Shown here piece after piece: positions 31,757 through 39,304 of a DNA stretch of 64,000 bases (position 1 is the first letter of the stretch; each line of letters starts with the position of its first letter). This DNA comes from Kibdelosporangium sp. MJ126-NF4. Lineage in GTDB: Bacteria > Actinomycetota > Actinomycetes > Mycobacteriales > Pseudonocardiaceae. The DNA is taken from positions 341,063 through 405,062 of the forward strand of contig NZ_CDME01000006.1 in the NCBI RefSeq assembly GCF_000826545.1, read 5' to 3'. A program made the translations under genes and the position numbers. The notes beneath the pieces are model-generated. The model searched no databases. It was not told where the DNA came from and worked only from the letters and a program-made list of their open reading frames with translations.

Positions 31757-32659
31757 GTGACACCCCCCGAGGGAACGGACAAGACGCAGGATGTGGACGT
31801 CGACAAGACGTCCACGGTGTCCACGGCTAACCGTTCAGACCCGGCTGCGCAGCCGGAGGCACAGTCCAACGGGCAGGGTGAGAAGACCGAGACCACCATC
31901 AAACAGCCCGTGGTGGCCGAGGAGGACACGAACGGCGCGCCGCCGCCATGGCAGCGCGTCACCAGTGACGCCCAGTACGCGGATCCGGAACCAGAGCCAG
32001 CGGCGCAGCCGGAACCCCCACCGAAGCCTTCGGACGAAATGACCAGGCCAAGCCTGGTCGACGAGAAAACCGTGAACATGCCCCGCCCGGTCGTGACCGG
32101 AACGGCGGCGCCTCGTGCGCTCGGCGAGTACCCGCCAGTCGGTCTGCACCAGACCGGACCGCAGCACGCGCCGGGCTCACCGGCCAGGACAACTGTGAAC
32201 CTCGGCACAAGCAACAACGCGGTGCCGGGCATGGCGGGAGCGGCCCAACGCGCGGGCACAGCGCCGCCCAGCGCGCTGCGCCGTCCAGGCCGTGGCCCAC
32301 GCCGGGCGAACCTGCAGATCAAGCGGTTCGACCCGTGGTCGGTGCTGAAGTTGTCGCTGGTCCTCGGCGTGGCGCTGTTCTTCGTCTGGCTGGTGGCAGT
32401 CGGCGTGCTCTACGCGGTGCTGGACGGCATGGGCGTCTGGGACAAGGTCAACGGGACCGCGAACGACCTGTTCTCGGCCAACTCGAACGCCGCGGGCGAA
32501 CCCCTGATCAGCGCCGGGCGCGTCTTCGGCATCGCGGCGATCATCGGTGCGGTGAACATCGTGCTGTTCAGCGCGTTGGCCACGGTCGCTGCCTTCGTCT
32601 ACAACGTGTCCGCCGACCTCGCCGGAGGCCTGGAGGTCACCTTGGCCGAGCGGGAGTAG
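31757..32659 (+). CDS. DUF3566 domain membrane protein
   Basis: A 300-residue protein with a long, polar, Pro/Glu-rich cytoplasmic region (about 1-175) and a C-terminal DUF3566 domain with two membrane helices (about 195-220 and 250-280), ending in VYNVSADLAGGLEVTL. The domain is typical of the gene after gyrA in actinobacteria (Rv0007). Its function is unknown; proximity to gyrA and division genes suggests an envelope role. The GTG start has GACGAGG upstream. Confidence 0.9.
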   Translation: MTPPEGTDKTQDVDVDKTSTVSTANRSDPAAQPEAQSNGQGEKTETTIKQPVVAEEDTNGAPPPWQRVTSDAQYADPEPEPAAQPEPPPKPSDEMTRPSLVDEKTVNMPRPVVTGTAAPRALGEYPPVGLHQTGPQHAPGSPARTTVNLGTSNNAVPGMAGAAQRAGTAPPSALRRPGRGPRRANLQIKRFDPWSVLKLSLVLGVALFFVWLVAVGVLYAVLDGMGVWDKVNGTANDLFSANSNAAGEPLISAGRVFGIAAIIGAVNIVLFSALATVAAFVYNVSADLAGGLEVTLAERE

Positions 32660-32720
32660 CAAAGGGGATACCCGTTTTGGGGCGTGGGAGGGCATGCGGT
32701 AGTCTTCTCGACGTTCCCAA

Positions 32721-32794
32721 GGGCCCATAGCTCAGGCGGTTAGAGCGCTTCGCTGATAACGAAGAGGTCGGAGGTTCAAGTCCTCCTGGGCCCA
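32721..32794 (+). tRNA. tRNA-Ile (GAT)
   Basis: The acceptor stem GGGCCCA/TGGGCCC, D arm GCTC/GAGC, anticodon stem CTTCG/CGAAG with loop CTGATAA, and T arm GGAGG/CCTCC all form. The GAT anticodon is at 32755-32757. The 3' CCA is not encoded. Position after the gyrA/DUF3566 pair matches ileT in mycobacteria. Confidence 0.98.
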
Positions 32795-32856
32795 CGATCG
32801 ATTGGGTGAACTGTGTTCGCAGCAAGCTGCGAACCTTCATCGATCGTCATAATTTT

Positions 32857-32873
32857 GGGGGGCCCAGCCCCCC
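32857..32873. repeat. GC hairpin downstream of tRNA-Ile
   Basis: GGGGGGC and GCCCCCC pair across a CCA loop, 62 bases after tRNA-Ile, preceded by AATTTT and followed by a further C-run. It is a shortened form of the elements found after tRNA-Ala and tRNA-Leu. Confidence 0.7.
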
Positions 32874-32976
32874 ACGCCCCCCAGGAACAGAGTGTGGGCG
32901 CTGCGCGGCACGGCTTGGGTCGCGTAGTGTGGGGGAATCTGGGGAAAGCAGAGCATGTGCCTGAAGGAGGCCTGAC

Positions 32977-33114
32977 GTGAAGAAGCTTCTCGGACTGGTG
33001 GCTGTTGCAGGTGCCATCTTCCTGGTGGTCCGCCGTAGCCGTTCCGCGAAGGCTGAGGCCGACCTGTGGCGTGAGGCCACCGCCCCCGCCGGCAACAACG
33101 GCGCGGCCAAGTAA
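32977..33114 (+). CDS. DLW-39 family small membrane protein
   Basis: A 45-residue protein, too short for many gene finders: one membrane helix (KKLLGLVAVAGAIFLVVRR) followed by the family motif AEADLWREAT. DLW-39 proteins are tiny actinobacterial proteins of unknown function named for this motif and are usually found between the tRNA-Ile and tRNA-Ala genes near gyrA, exactly as here. The GTG has a perfect AAGGAGG seven bases upstream. Confidence 0.92.
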   Translation: MKKLLGLVAVAGAIFLVVRRSRSAKAEADLWREATAPAGNNGAAK

Positions 33115-33174
33115 AGACCTTCCAGCCGGTGGGCCCAGTCCAGCACTGGGCTCGCCGACCTGGACGCCCCACCC

Positions 33175-33247
33175 GGGGACGTAGCTCAATTGGCAGAGCA
33201 CTGCCTTTGCAAGGCAGGGGTTAGGGGTTCGATTCCCCTCGTCTCCA
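33175..33247 (+). tRNA. tRNA-Ala (TGC)
   Basis: The acceptor stem GGGGACG/CGTCTCC, D arm GCTC/GAGC, anticodon stem CTGCC/GGCAG with loop TTTGCAA, and T arm AGGGG/CCCCT form. The TGC anticodon is at 33208-33210. No CCA is encoded. Confidence 0.98.
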
Positions 33248-33248
33248 C

Positions 33249-33400
33249 GGCCTCGGGCTGACCCTGCTCAGTGCTTCGCACTTTCGCCGGGTCGGCCTCC
33301 ACCATTTTGGGGGGCCGAGCCCCCCAAACCCCCCCACGGTGCGAGCTCCTCTCGAACCAGCGCTGGGCACCTTCGGTTTTCACCAGCACCACTTTAGAGA
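33249..33400. repeat. tRNA-trailing repeat element, copy after tRNA-Ala
   Basis: This is a chain of small hairpins: GTGCTTCGCAC, the GGGGGGC/GCCCCCC stem (33309-33325), ACGGTGCGAGCTCC and CCAGCGCTGG, ending near TTTTCACCAGCA. The same order is found after tRNA-Leu at 57259. The rest of the spacer to 33581 is a G/T-rich stretch with no supported gene. Confidence 0.75.
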
Positions 33401-33581
33401 TCTTCTCTTCGGCCCCGGGCTTCGCCCTTGGGCCCTTTTTTCGTTTCTGGGGTCCCTGGGTTCTTGGGTTCTTGGGTGCTTTGGGGTTGCTTGGGTGGAT
33501 TGGGCTTCGGCTCGGGCTGGCTTGGGTGGATTTAGGTTGGCTGGTTGGGGTTGGGTTTTGGTGGGTTTGGTTTGGATTGTC

Positions 33582-34331
33582 TTAGGTTGGGTTGTTGTTG
33601 GTTGATTGGATGACTATTTTGGTTCCTGTTGTTAGGAGGGTTGTTGGGGTTAGGCCGAACATGGTGTGGAAGGTTTCGCTGAAGTGGTTGGGGGAGGCGA
33701 AGCCTGCTTCGGTTGCTGCTCTGGTCAGGTTTGCTCCGGTGGTGAGGGCTTTCGCTACTTGGGTCATTCGGGTCCAGAGGCGGTAGCGGCGGAAGGTTGT
33801 GCCTGTGTTCGCTGTGAAGAGGTGTTGGAAGCGGGATGGTGAGAGGTGTAGTTGGGCTGCGAGGGTGGGGGCGCTCAGGTTCGGGTTGGTTTGCAGGGTG
33901 CGCATCGCGGTTTGGATACGGGCGTCTGGTTTGGTTGGTGCGGTTGGTTGGTGTTGCGGGGGCTTTGGTGTGGTTTTGATGGCTTGGATGAGCGCTTCTT
34001 CGTCGCGGTGGTTGTAGGCGATGGTTTTTGTGTGGACCGTCATGTGGTTTCGGGGTTCGGTGGTGTCCGAGTAGTCGAACAGCATTCGGCCGGTTCTCGC
34101 GATGAGCTGGTGGTGGGTTCTGGCTGGGATGAAGGCGCTGCGGACCTGCTGTTCGCCGATGTCCGCTGCGTGGAGTTCGAAGGGGCCGTCGAGTCCCAGT
34201 GCGAAACAGTGCACCGACCCTGAGTGTGGGTCGAGGTGCAGGGATGGGCCCAGGTAGGTCGCCCGTCCTTGTCCGATCCACAGGATCGGCTCGTCAGGAC
34301 AGCACGTTTCTGGAAGCGGCCTGGTGTCCAC
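33582..34331 (-). CDS. AraC family transcriptional regulator
   Basis: A 249-residue regulator with an N-terminal ligand-binding/cupin-like region and a C-terminal AraC DNA-binding domain (about 150-245): LAAQLHLSPSRFQHLFTANTG is the first helix-turn-helix and AATEAGFASPNHFSETFHTMFG the second. Codon use is unusual for this genome, rich in Thr/Asn/Pro codons, with lower GC in the 3' half. The start is uncertain (GTG 34331, no clear ribosome site); it is nearly back to back with the next gene. Confidence 0.78.
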   Translation of the reverse strand: MDTRPLPETCCPDEPILWIGQGRATYLGPSLHLDPHSGSVHCFALGLDGPFELHAADIGEQQVRSAFIPARTHHQLIARTGRMLFDYSDTTEPRNHMTVHTKTIAYNHRDEEALIQAIKTTPKPPQHQPTAPTKPDARIQTAMRTLQTNPNLSAPTLAAQLHLSPSRFQHLFTANTGTTFRRYRLWTRMTQVAKALTTGANLTRAATEAGFASPNHFSETFHTMFGLTPTTLLTTGTKIVIQSTNNNPT

Positions 34332-34338
34332 GAACGCG

Positions 34339-34743
34339 ATGATCGCACTTGTGCGTAGAGAGAAGGTTGGCCGAGGGTTGCTGGTGCTGGCCGCGCTGAT
34401 CAACCTCCTGCCTGGGCTGGGTGCGGTGTCGGTGTCGTTCGCGCGTTCGGCTTATGGCGTTGAGATCGTCGGGGCGGACATGGAGGTGCTTCTTCGGCAT
34501 CGGGCCATGCTGTTCGCGATCCTGGGCGTCGGCTTGTTCGCGGCCGTGTTCCGCCCGCGGTTGCGGACCGCCGCTGTCAGTTCGAACGCTGCCAGTTTCG
34601 GTGGCTTCATTCTGTTGGCTGTCACGAACCGGCCGGTCAACGCTGCACTGGAGCGGATCGCGTGGATCGACGTCGCCGGTTTGGTCGCGCTCGCCCTTGG
34701 CGCCGTCCTGCTCCGGGGTGGTCCCGAACGACCACATTGTTGA
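34339..34743 (+). CDS. Small four-helix membrane protein
   Basis: A protein of 134 residues with about four membrane helices (RGLLVLAALINLLPGLGAV, MLFAILGVGLFAAVF, AASFGGFILLAV and DVAGLVALALGAVLL). It is not assigned. Similar actinobacterial proteins are sometimes labelled phosphopantetheine adenylyltransferase, which the sequence does not support. It diverges from the AraC gene with only seven bases between starts, so the regulator may control it. GTG 34324 is an alternative start. Confidence 0.65.
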   Translation: MIALVRREKVGRGLLVLAALINLLPGLGAVSVSFARSAYGVEIVGADMEVLLRHRAMLFAILGVGLFAAVFRPRLRTAAVSSNAASFGGFILLAVTNRPVNAALERIAWIDVAGLVALALGAVLLRGGPERPHC

Positions 34744-34767
34744 CTTTGTGCCAGGTAGAGTTCTGGT

Positions 34768-35430
34768 GTGCGGGAACGCGGTGGATTCTGGGTGGGGCTG
34801 TTCGCCTCGGTGTTCTATCCAGTCACGTGGGCGCTGACTCGGCGGACCGTTCGAGGTGTGGAGCATCTGCCCAAGCAGGGCGCGGCTTTGCTTGTGCTGA
34901 ACCATCCGTCGTACATCGACCCGATCATCGACGCGATCTACGTCCACCAACAGGGCAGGGTGCCTCGGTTCTTCACCAAACACACGCTGTGGAACATCCC
35001 GTTTCTCGGCCGTGTCCTCGACGGCGCCGGGCAAATCCCCGTGTATCGGGGGACGTCCAAGGCCGGGGACAGCCTGCGCGGCGCGAACGACGCGTTGCGG
35101 ATGGGGCGGGTCGTGGTGTTGTACCCGGAAGGCACCCTGACCATGGACCCGGACGGCTGGCCGGTGGACGTCAAGACCGGTGTCGCGAGAGTGGCGCTGG
35201 CCAACGACGTTCCGGTGATCCCGGCGGCGCGGTGGGGCACGCGGGAGATCCTCGACACCAGGCGCAGGCGGTTCCGGCCGTTCCCACGCAAGCCCGTCGA
35301 CATGGTCATCGGCGCGCCGATCGACCTGAGTGCCTACCGCGACAAGGAAATCGACGGCGCCGTGCTGCGCGAAGTCACCGAGGTCGTGATGGACCGCGTG
35401 CGGGAGTTGCTGAAAGAACTGCGCGCGTGA
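34768..35430 (+). CDS. PlsC-type 1-acylglycerol-3-phosphate acyltransferase
   Basis: A 220-residue acyltransferase. The catalytic NHPSYID fits NHxxxxD, the substrate-binding motif is PEGT in VLYPEGTLTMD, and RGTSKAG fits block II. It would add an acyl chain to lysophosphatidate at the membrane. The N-terminal hydrophobic segment (about 8-25) likely binds the membrane. The stop overlaps the kptA start (GTGA), so the two are translationally coupled. Confidence 0.9.
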   Translation: MRERGGFWVGLFASVFYPVTWALTRRTVRGVEHLPKQGAALLVLNHPSYIDPIIDAIYVHQQGRVPRFFTKHTLWNIPFLGRVLDGAGQIPVYRGTSKAGDSLRGANDALRMGRVVVLYPEGTLTMDPDGWPVDVKTGVARVALANDVPVIPAARWGTREILDTRRRRFRPFPRKPVDMVIGAPIDLSAYRDKEIDGAVLREVTEVVMDRVRELLKELRA

Positions 35431-35951
35431 ACATCGTGCGGGTGTCGAAGTTCCTGTCACGGCACCTGCGACACCGGCCCGGCGACATCGGGCTCGTGTT
35501 GGACGAAGGCGGCTGGGTTGACGTCGACAACGTGCTGGCGGCCTGTGCCCGGCACGGTGTCGTGCTCACTCGAGAAGAGCTGGAGCTTGTCGTGGAGAGC
35601 AACGACAAGCGTCGGTTCACCATGGTGGGAAACAGGATCCGGGCGAACCAGGGGCACTCGGTCACTGTCGACCTGGGACTTGCCGCTCAGCAGCCACCCG
35701 ATCAGCTGTACCACGGGACGGTGGCAGCCAAGCTTGACCGCATCCGTGCCGAGGGATTGAAACCGATGGCGCGCAACGACGTCCACCTGTCATCCGATGT
35801 GGAGACAGCGGAACGTGTCGGCGCCAGAAGGGGAAAGCCGATCATCCTTACCGTGCAGGCGAAAGCCATGCACGACGAGGGCCACGAGTTCAGGCTCACC
35901 GTGAACGGCGTGTGGCTCGTGGCCGAGGTTCCCCCTCGATTCCTTCAGTGA
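35427..35951 (+). CDS. kptA: RNA 2'-phosphotransferase (KptA/Tpt1)
   Basis: A 174-residue enzyme of the Tpt1 family that removes an RNA 2'-phosphate using NAD. The N-terminal signature SKFLSRHLRHRPGDIGL, the central LYHGTVAAKLDRI and the HLSSD segment are present, and length is normal. Bacterial substrates are unknown, as bacteria lack the yeast-type tRNA splicing it serves in eukaryotes. The GTG overlaps the plsC stop. Its 3' end overlaps the convergent HAD gene by 56 bases. Confidence 0.93.
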   Translation: MNIVRVSKFLSRHLRHRPGDIGLVLDEGGWVDVDNVLAACARHGVVLTREELELVVESNDKRRFTMVGNRIRANQGHSVTVDLGLAAQQPPDQLYHGTVAAKLDRIRAEGLKPMARNDVHLSSDVETAERVGARRGKPIILTVQAKAMHDEGHEFRLTVNGVWLVAEVPPRFLQ

Positions 35952-36432
35952 CAGCAGTTTCCACGTCCAGCCAGGTCGGTGTGGCGACAACCCATTCGGG
36001 CGGACCGGCTTTCTGTACACCGAACAGGTAGAGGTGTTCGACGAGCCCACGCAGGTGGCCCAGCACGTCCCGCCGGTCGTCAATGAAGTGTGTGACGCCA
36101 AGCTGCCTGCAGTGCACGGCTTTCTCCGGGCGTTTTCGGCAGAACCGAACGTTGGCACGGGGAATCCCGGTCGCCGACCAGAAACCGTTGTGGTCCATCC
36201 ATTGCAAGGTGCGTTCCTGGGTCCTTTCGCCTGCTTTGGACACGATCCAGACCTTGCCGTCGAACACCTCGACCAGCCGGGCGAGCGTGTCGAACGCGTC
36301 CGGCATCGCCAGGGTGCGCATCGCGTCCTCGACGGATCCGGTGAGGAACACCGTGTCGTCCCCGCCGGGGTGCGACGCGCCGTCGTTGATCACTCGGCCG
36401 AAGTCCACGCCGAGTCTTGGTTCCTTGTTCAT
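35896..36432 (-). CDS. HAD-like hydrolase
   Basis: A 178-residue protein with a degenerate HAD start motif (GVDFGRVIND), a VWIVSKAGERTQE segment with motif II Ser, a conserved Lys region (RPEKAVHCRQLG) and an acidic THFIDDRRDVL motif. The reaction is unknown. The 56-base overlap with kptA and the shared nucleic-acid-end chemistry of some HAD phosphatases make a link possible but unproven. The ATG at 36432 has only a weak ribosome site. Confidence 0.7.
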   Translation of the reverse strand: MNKEPRLGVDFGRVINDGASHPGGDDTVFLTGSVEDAMRTLAMPDAFDTLARLVEVFDGKVWIVSKAGERTQERTLQWMDHNGFWSATGIPRANVRFCRKRPEKAVHCRQLGVTHFIDDRRDVLGHLRGLVEHLYLFGVQKAGPPEWVVATPTWLDVETAVTEGIEGEPRPRATRRSR

Positions 36433-36487
36433 GCGTTCAGCGTGCGGGACCGCATGCTCAAACTGAACTAGCGAAGTCCCGCTGTCT

Positions 36488-36502
36488 ATAGTTTGAAACT
36501 AT
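36488..36502. promoter_or_regulatory. Palindrome over the LysR start codon (candidate operator)
   Basis: ATAGTTT-G-AAACTAT is a perfect 15-base palindrome with the AT-rich T-N11-A form of LysR-type boxes. Its last two bases are the first two of the ATG at 36501. Confidence 0.7.
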
Positions 36503-37346
36503 GTTTCCCGGTGAGTCGCTGCCCGCGTTCCTGGTGTTCGCTGAGCGGTTGAACTTCACCGCCGCCGCGCGCGATCTGCACATCTCGCAGCCCGCCCTGC
36601 ACGTCAAGGTGCGGAAGCTGGCCGAGGCGGTCGGCCATCCGCTGTACATGCGGCACGGCAGGCGGCTGGTGCTGACCGCCGAAGGTGAGGCGCTGGCGCG
36701 GTTCGCCCGCGAACGCGCGGACCAACTCGACCAGTTCCTCGGACAACTGTCCGGTGAGCAGCGCAGGGTCACGCTCGCGGCCGGGCAGGGCGCCTACCTC
36801 TACCTGCTCGGAGACGTGATCGCTCGCGAGTCCGAGCGTCTTCGCCTGTTCACCACGTCCAGGGCGCGGACGCTGGCGCTGGTTCGGGACGGACGTGCGC
36901 ACCTGGGCGTGTCGGTGTTGGACGAGCTGCCCGACGACCTGGACACAGTGAAGCTCGCGACCTTCGACCAGGTGCTGGTGGTCGCTCCCGGGCATCCGCT
37001 GGCCGGGAGGGAGCAGGTCCGGCTGGCGGAGCTCGCCGGGATGCGGATGGTGCTGCCGCTGCCCGCGCAGCCGTTGCGCGTGGCGCTGGAACGGCTGCGG
37101 TCGGTCGCGGACTTCGAGTGGGAGGTCGCGGTCGAGGCGGGCGGCTGGCCGCTGATGCTGCATTTCGTCGAGCTCGGTGTCGGCGCCGCGGTCGTCAACG
37201 GCTGTGTGCGCACCGACCTGCCGAAAGTTCGGATCGTCGATGTGCCGCCGGTGCCGTACTACGCGATCCACCGGCCGGGTGCGCCCGCCGACCGGCGAGT
37301 GGCGCAGCTGCTGGCCCAGATCCGTCAGTCGCTTGGTTCAACGTGA
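36501..37346 (+). CDS. LysR family transcriptional regulator
   Basis: A 281-residue regulator. The winged helix-turn-helix is N-terminal (FTAAARDLHISQPALHVKVRKLAE), followed by a linker helix and an LysR substrate-binding domain. It diverges from the HAD gene, the usual arrangement with a target, and a 15-base palindrome covers its start codon. No clear ribosome site precedes the ATG at 36501; a leaderless message or a later start is possible. Confidence 0.9.
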   Translation: MFPGESLPAFLVFAERLNFTAAARDLHISQPALHVKVRKLAEAVGHPLYMRHGRRLVLTAEGEALARFARERADQLDQFLGQLSGEQRRVTLAAGQGAYLYLLGDVIARESERLRLFTTSRARTLALVRDGRAHLGVSVLDELPDDLDTVKLATFDQVLVVAPGHPLAGREQVRLAELAGMRMVLPLPAQPLRVALERLRSVADFEWEVAVEAGGWPLMLHFVELGVGAAVVNGCVRTDLPKVRIVDVPPVPYYAIHRPGAPADRRVAQLLAQIRQSLGST

Positions 37347-37356
37347 AACAACGGGG

Positions 37357-38052
37357 ATGATCGTGCACGTGACTCAGGCGGCTGGTGTGGTCTTGGCGGG
37401 CGGATCCGGCACTCGTGTCGGACGGGAAATCAACAAGGTCTACCTGCCGATCGCCGGTCGGCCGATCCTGGCGTGGTCACTCGATGCGTTCGCCTCCCAC
37501 CCTGACATCGGTGCGGTGGTCCTCGTCGCACGGCCGCAGGACGTCGAGCACGTCGAGCAGGTCGTCGACGGGATGGACGTCGACGTGGTGCCCGGTGGTG
37601 ACACCCGCCAGGGCTCCGAACTCGCCGCGTTGCGGCACCTGTCCGGCCGGATCTCCGCCGGTGAGATCGACACTGTCCTCATCCACGACGGTGCCCGCCC
37701 GCTCGTCAGTGCCGATCTTGTTGCGGAAGTCCTGCGGGCTGCGAGAAAGTACGGCGGCGCGATCCCCGGCATGGTCAGTGCGGACCTCGGGCTCGCGACC
37801 GACGACGGCCATGTCCTGCCGATCACCGATGAGCTCGTCGCGGTCCAGACACCACAAGGCTTTCTGGCGGCGCCCCTGCTCGCTGCCTATGAGCAGGCGG
37901 CTGAGGAGGGGTTCGTGGGCACCGACACCGCGTCCTGTATCGAGCGGTTCACCGACATCCAGGTGCACTGGGTACCCGGTGAGCAGCGCAATCTCAAGGT
38001 CACGTTCGCGCACGACCTCGTTGTCGCCGAACGGATCCTGGAGTCGCGGTGA
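37357..38052 (+). CDS. ispD: IspD-like 2-C-methyl-D-erythritol 4-phosphate cytidylyltransferase
   Basis: A 231-residue nucleotidyltransferase: GVVLAGGSGTRVGREINKVY binds CTP, the IHDGARPLVS segment is the conserved IspD motif, and TDTASCIE is near the C-terminus. IspD makes CDP-ME in the MEP isoprenoid pathway. Actinobacteria generally have the main ispD next to ispF elsewhere, and no ispF is here, so this may be a second copy or a sugar-specific relative. It overlaps the FadR gene (GTGA). Confidence 0.82.
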   Translation: MIVHVTQAAGVVLAGGSGTRVGREINKVYLPIAGRPILAWSLDAFASHPDIGAVVLVARPQDVEHVEQVVDGMDVDVVPGGDTRQGSELAALRHLSGRISAGEIDTVLIHDGARPLVSADLVAEVLRAARKYGGAIPGMVSADLGLATDDGHVLPITDELVAVQTPQGFLAAPLLAAYEQAAEEGFVGTDTASCIERFTDIQVHWVPGEQRNLKVTFAHDLVVAERILESR

Positions 38053-38738
38053 CCCTGCACGCGCACCTGCTGGACTCGCTCGGCCTCGCGCTGACCTCCG
38101 GCAGGTACCCCTCTGGCACGATCCTCCGTCTCGACGAGCTGACCACGCAGTACGGCGTGTCGAGGACGGTCGGCAGGGAGGCGGTTCGCGTCCTGGAGGC
38201 GTTGCGGATGGTGCGCAGCCGACCCAAGATCGGCCTGATCGTCCGGCCCGCCACCGAGTGGAACCTGTTCGACCCCCAGTTGATCCGCTGGCGGCTGGCC
38301 GGAGCCGACCGCCGGGAACTGCTCAGGCAGATGTCCCAGTTACGGGCCGCGGTGGAACCGGTCGCCGCGGGCCTGGCCGCCACGAACGCGTCCGACGAAC
38401 AACGCGGTGAGCTGTTGCGACTGGCCGACCAGATGCGTGACCAGGCGATCGCCGGTGACCCGCACGCGTTCATCGAGATCGACATCGACTTCCACCGGCT
38501 GGTGTTCGTCGCGTCCGGCAACGACCTGTTCGTACACGTCGGCGAGGTGACCACCGAGGTGCTGCACAGCCGGGCCGAACTGCGGCTGTTTCCGCCGAAC
38601 CTGCAGAACACGGCGCTGGAATGGCACCTGCTCGAAGCCGACGCCATCGCGGGCGGCGACGCCGTCGAGGCGGAACGGGTTTCCCGCTGCATCGTGCTCG
38701 ACTCCGCGGCCGAGGTGGACCGCCTGCTGGAAACCTGA
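38049..38738 (+). CDS. FadR-type (GntR) transcriptional regulator
   Basis: A 229-residue regulator with an N-terminal winged helix-turn-helix (LDELTTQYGVSRTVGREAVRVL) and an all-helical FCD ligand domain with metal-binding Asp/His residues (EIDIDFHRLVF). It is co-translated with the IspD-like gene. Ligand and targets are unknown; FCD regulators often respond to sugar acids or other carboxylates. Confidence 0.9.
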   Translation: MTLHAHLLDSLGLALTSGRYPSGTILRLDELTTQYGVSRTVGREAVRVLEALRMVRSRPKIGLIVRPATEWNLFDPQLIRWRLAGADRRELLRQMSQLRAAVEPVAAGLAATNASDEQRGELLRLADQMRDQAIAGDPHAFIEIDIDFHRLVFVASGNDLFVHVGEVTTEVLHSRAELRLFPPNLQNTALEWHLLEADAIAGGDAVEAERVSRCIVLDSAAEVDRLLET

Positions 38739-38762
38739 GTCCTGGCAGCGCCGGGCCAGGAC
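38739..38762. terminator. Hairpin between convergent FadR and DoxX genes
   Basis: GTCCTGGC and GCCAGGAC pair across an eight-base loop, starting right after the FadR stop. There is no T-tract; the terminator role is inferred from position. Confidence 0.45.
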
Positions 38763-38776
38763 CCAGGATCCTGCTC

Positions 38777-39184
38777 TCAGCTGGTTGTCGCGGTCTGCTT
38801 CCGCTTGTTCCACAACCGGGCAAGGGTCCACGCACCCGGTCCGAAGAACGCGATCAGCAAGAAGGTCCAGCTGTAGACCGCGGCGAGTTCGCCACCGTTC
38901 ACCATCGGCCACAACCCCCTCGGGGTGTGGCTGAAGAAGTACGCGTACGCCATCTCGCCGGAGCAGATCACCGCGGCCACCCGGGTCCCGATCCCCAGGA
39001 TGACGGCGGTACCCGCGACGACTTCGATCACGGCCGCGTACCAGTTGGGCCAGGCCCCGAACGCCACAACCTTGTCAACGGGCACACCGAACAGCTTGGT
39101 GGTGCCGTGACAGACGAACAGGAACCCGACGACAATCCGAAACAGTGAGAGCAGGTCCTCCCTGCGCCTCAGGACGTTGTTCAT
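38777..39184 (-). CDS. DoxX family membrane protein
   Basis: A 135-residue protein with four membrane helices and DoxX features: FRIVVGFLFVCHGTTKLFG in helix 1 and EVVAGTAVILGIGTRVAA in helix 2. The molecular role is unknown; relatives join redox or thiosulfate systems. The ATG at 39184 is followed by a basic start. No partner gene is adjacent. Confidence 0.88.
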   Translation of the reverse strand: MNNVLRRREDLLSLFRIVVGFLFVCHGTTKLFGVPVDKVVAFGAWPNWYAAVIEVVAGTAVILGIGTRVAAVICSGEMAYAYFFSHTPRGLWPMVNGGELAAVYSWTFLLIAFFGPGAWTLARLWNKRKQTATTS

Positions 39185-39304
39185 CCATACCCCTTACGTA
39201 TGCAGGATTAGCAAGGTGCGAACGCATTTACGCCGCGCGAATCAAGAAGGTTCAGTGAGGTGCTGCGACGTCGCCCACATCGGTTCTGGTTGACTGGCGC
39301 ACCT

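Noticed and set aside
32721..33247. tRNA genes as phage or island attachment sites
   Set aside because: No partial tRNA 3' repeats, integrase or excisionase are visible in the window.
37335..37350. Possible fifth parS at the end of the LysR gene
   Set aside because: It differs from the consensus at three positions and has lost the palindrome centre.
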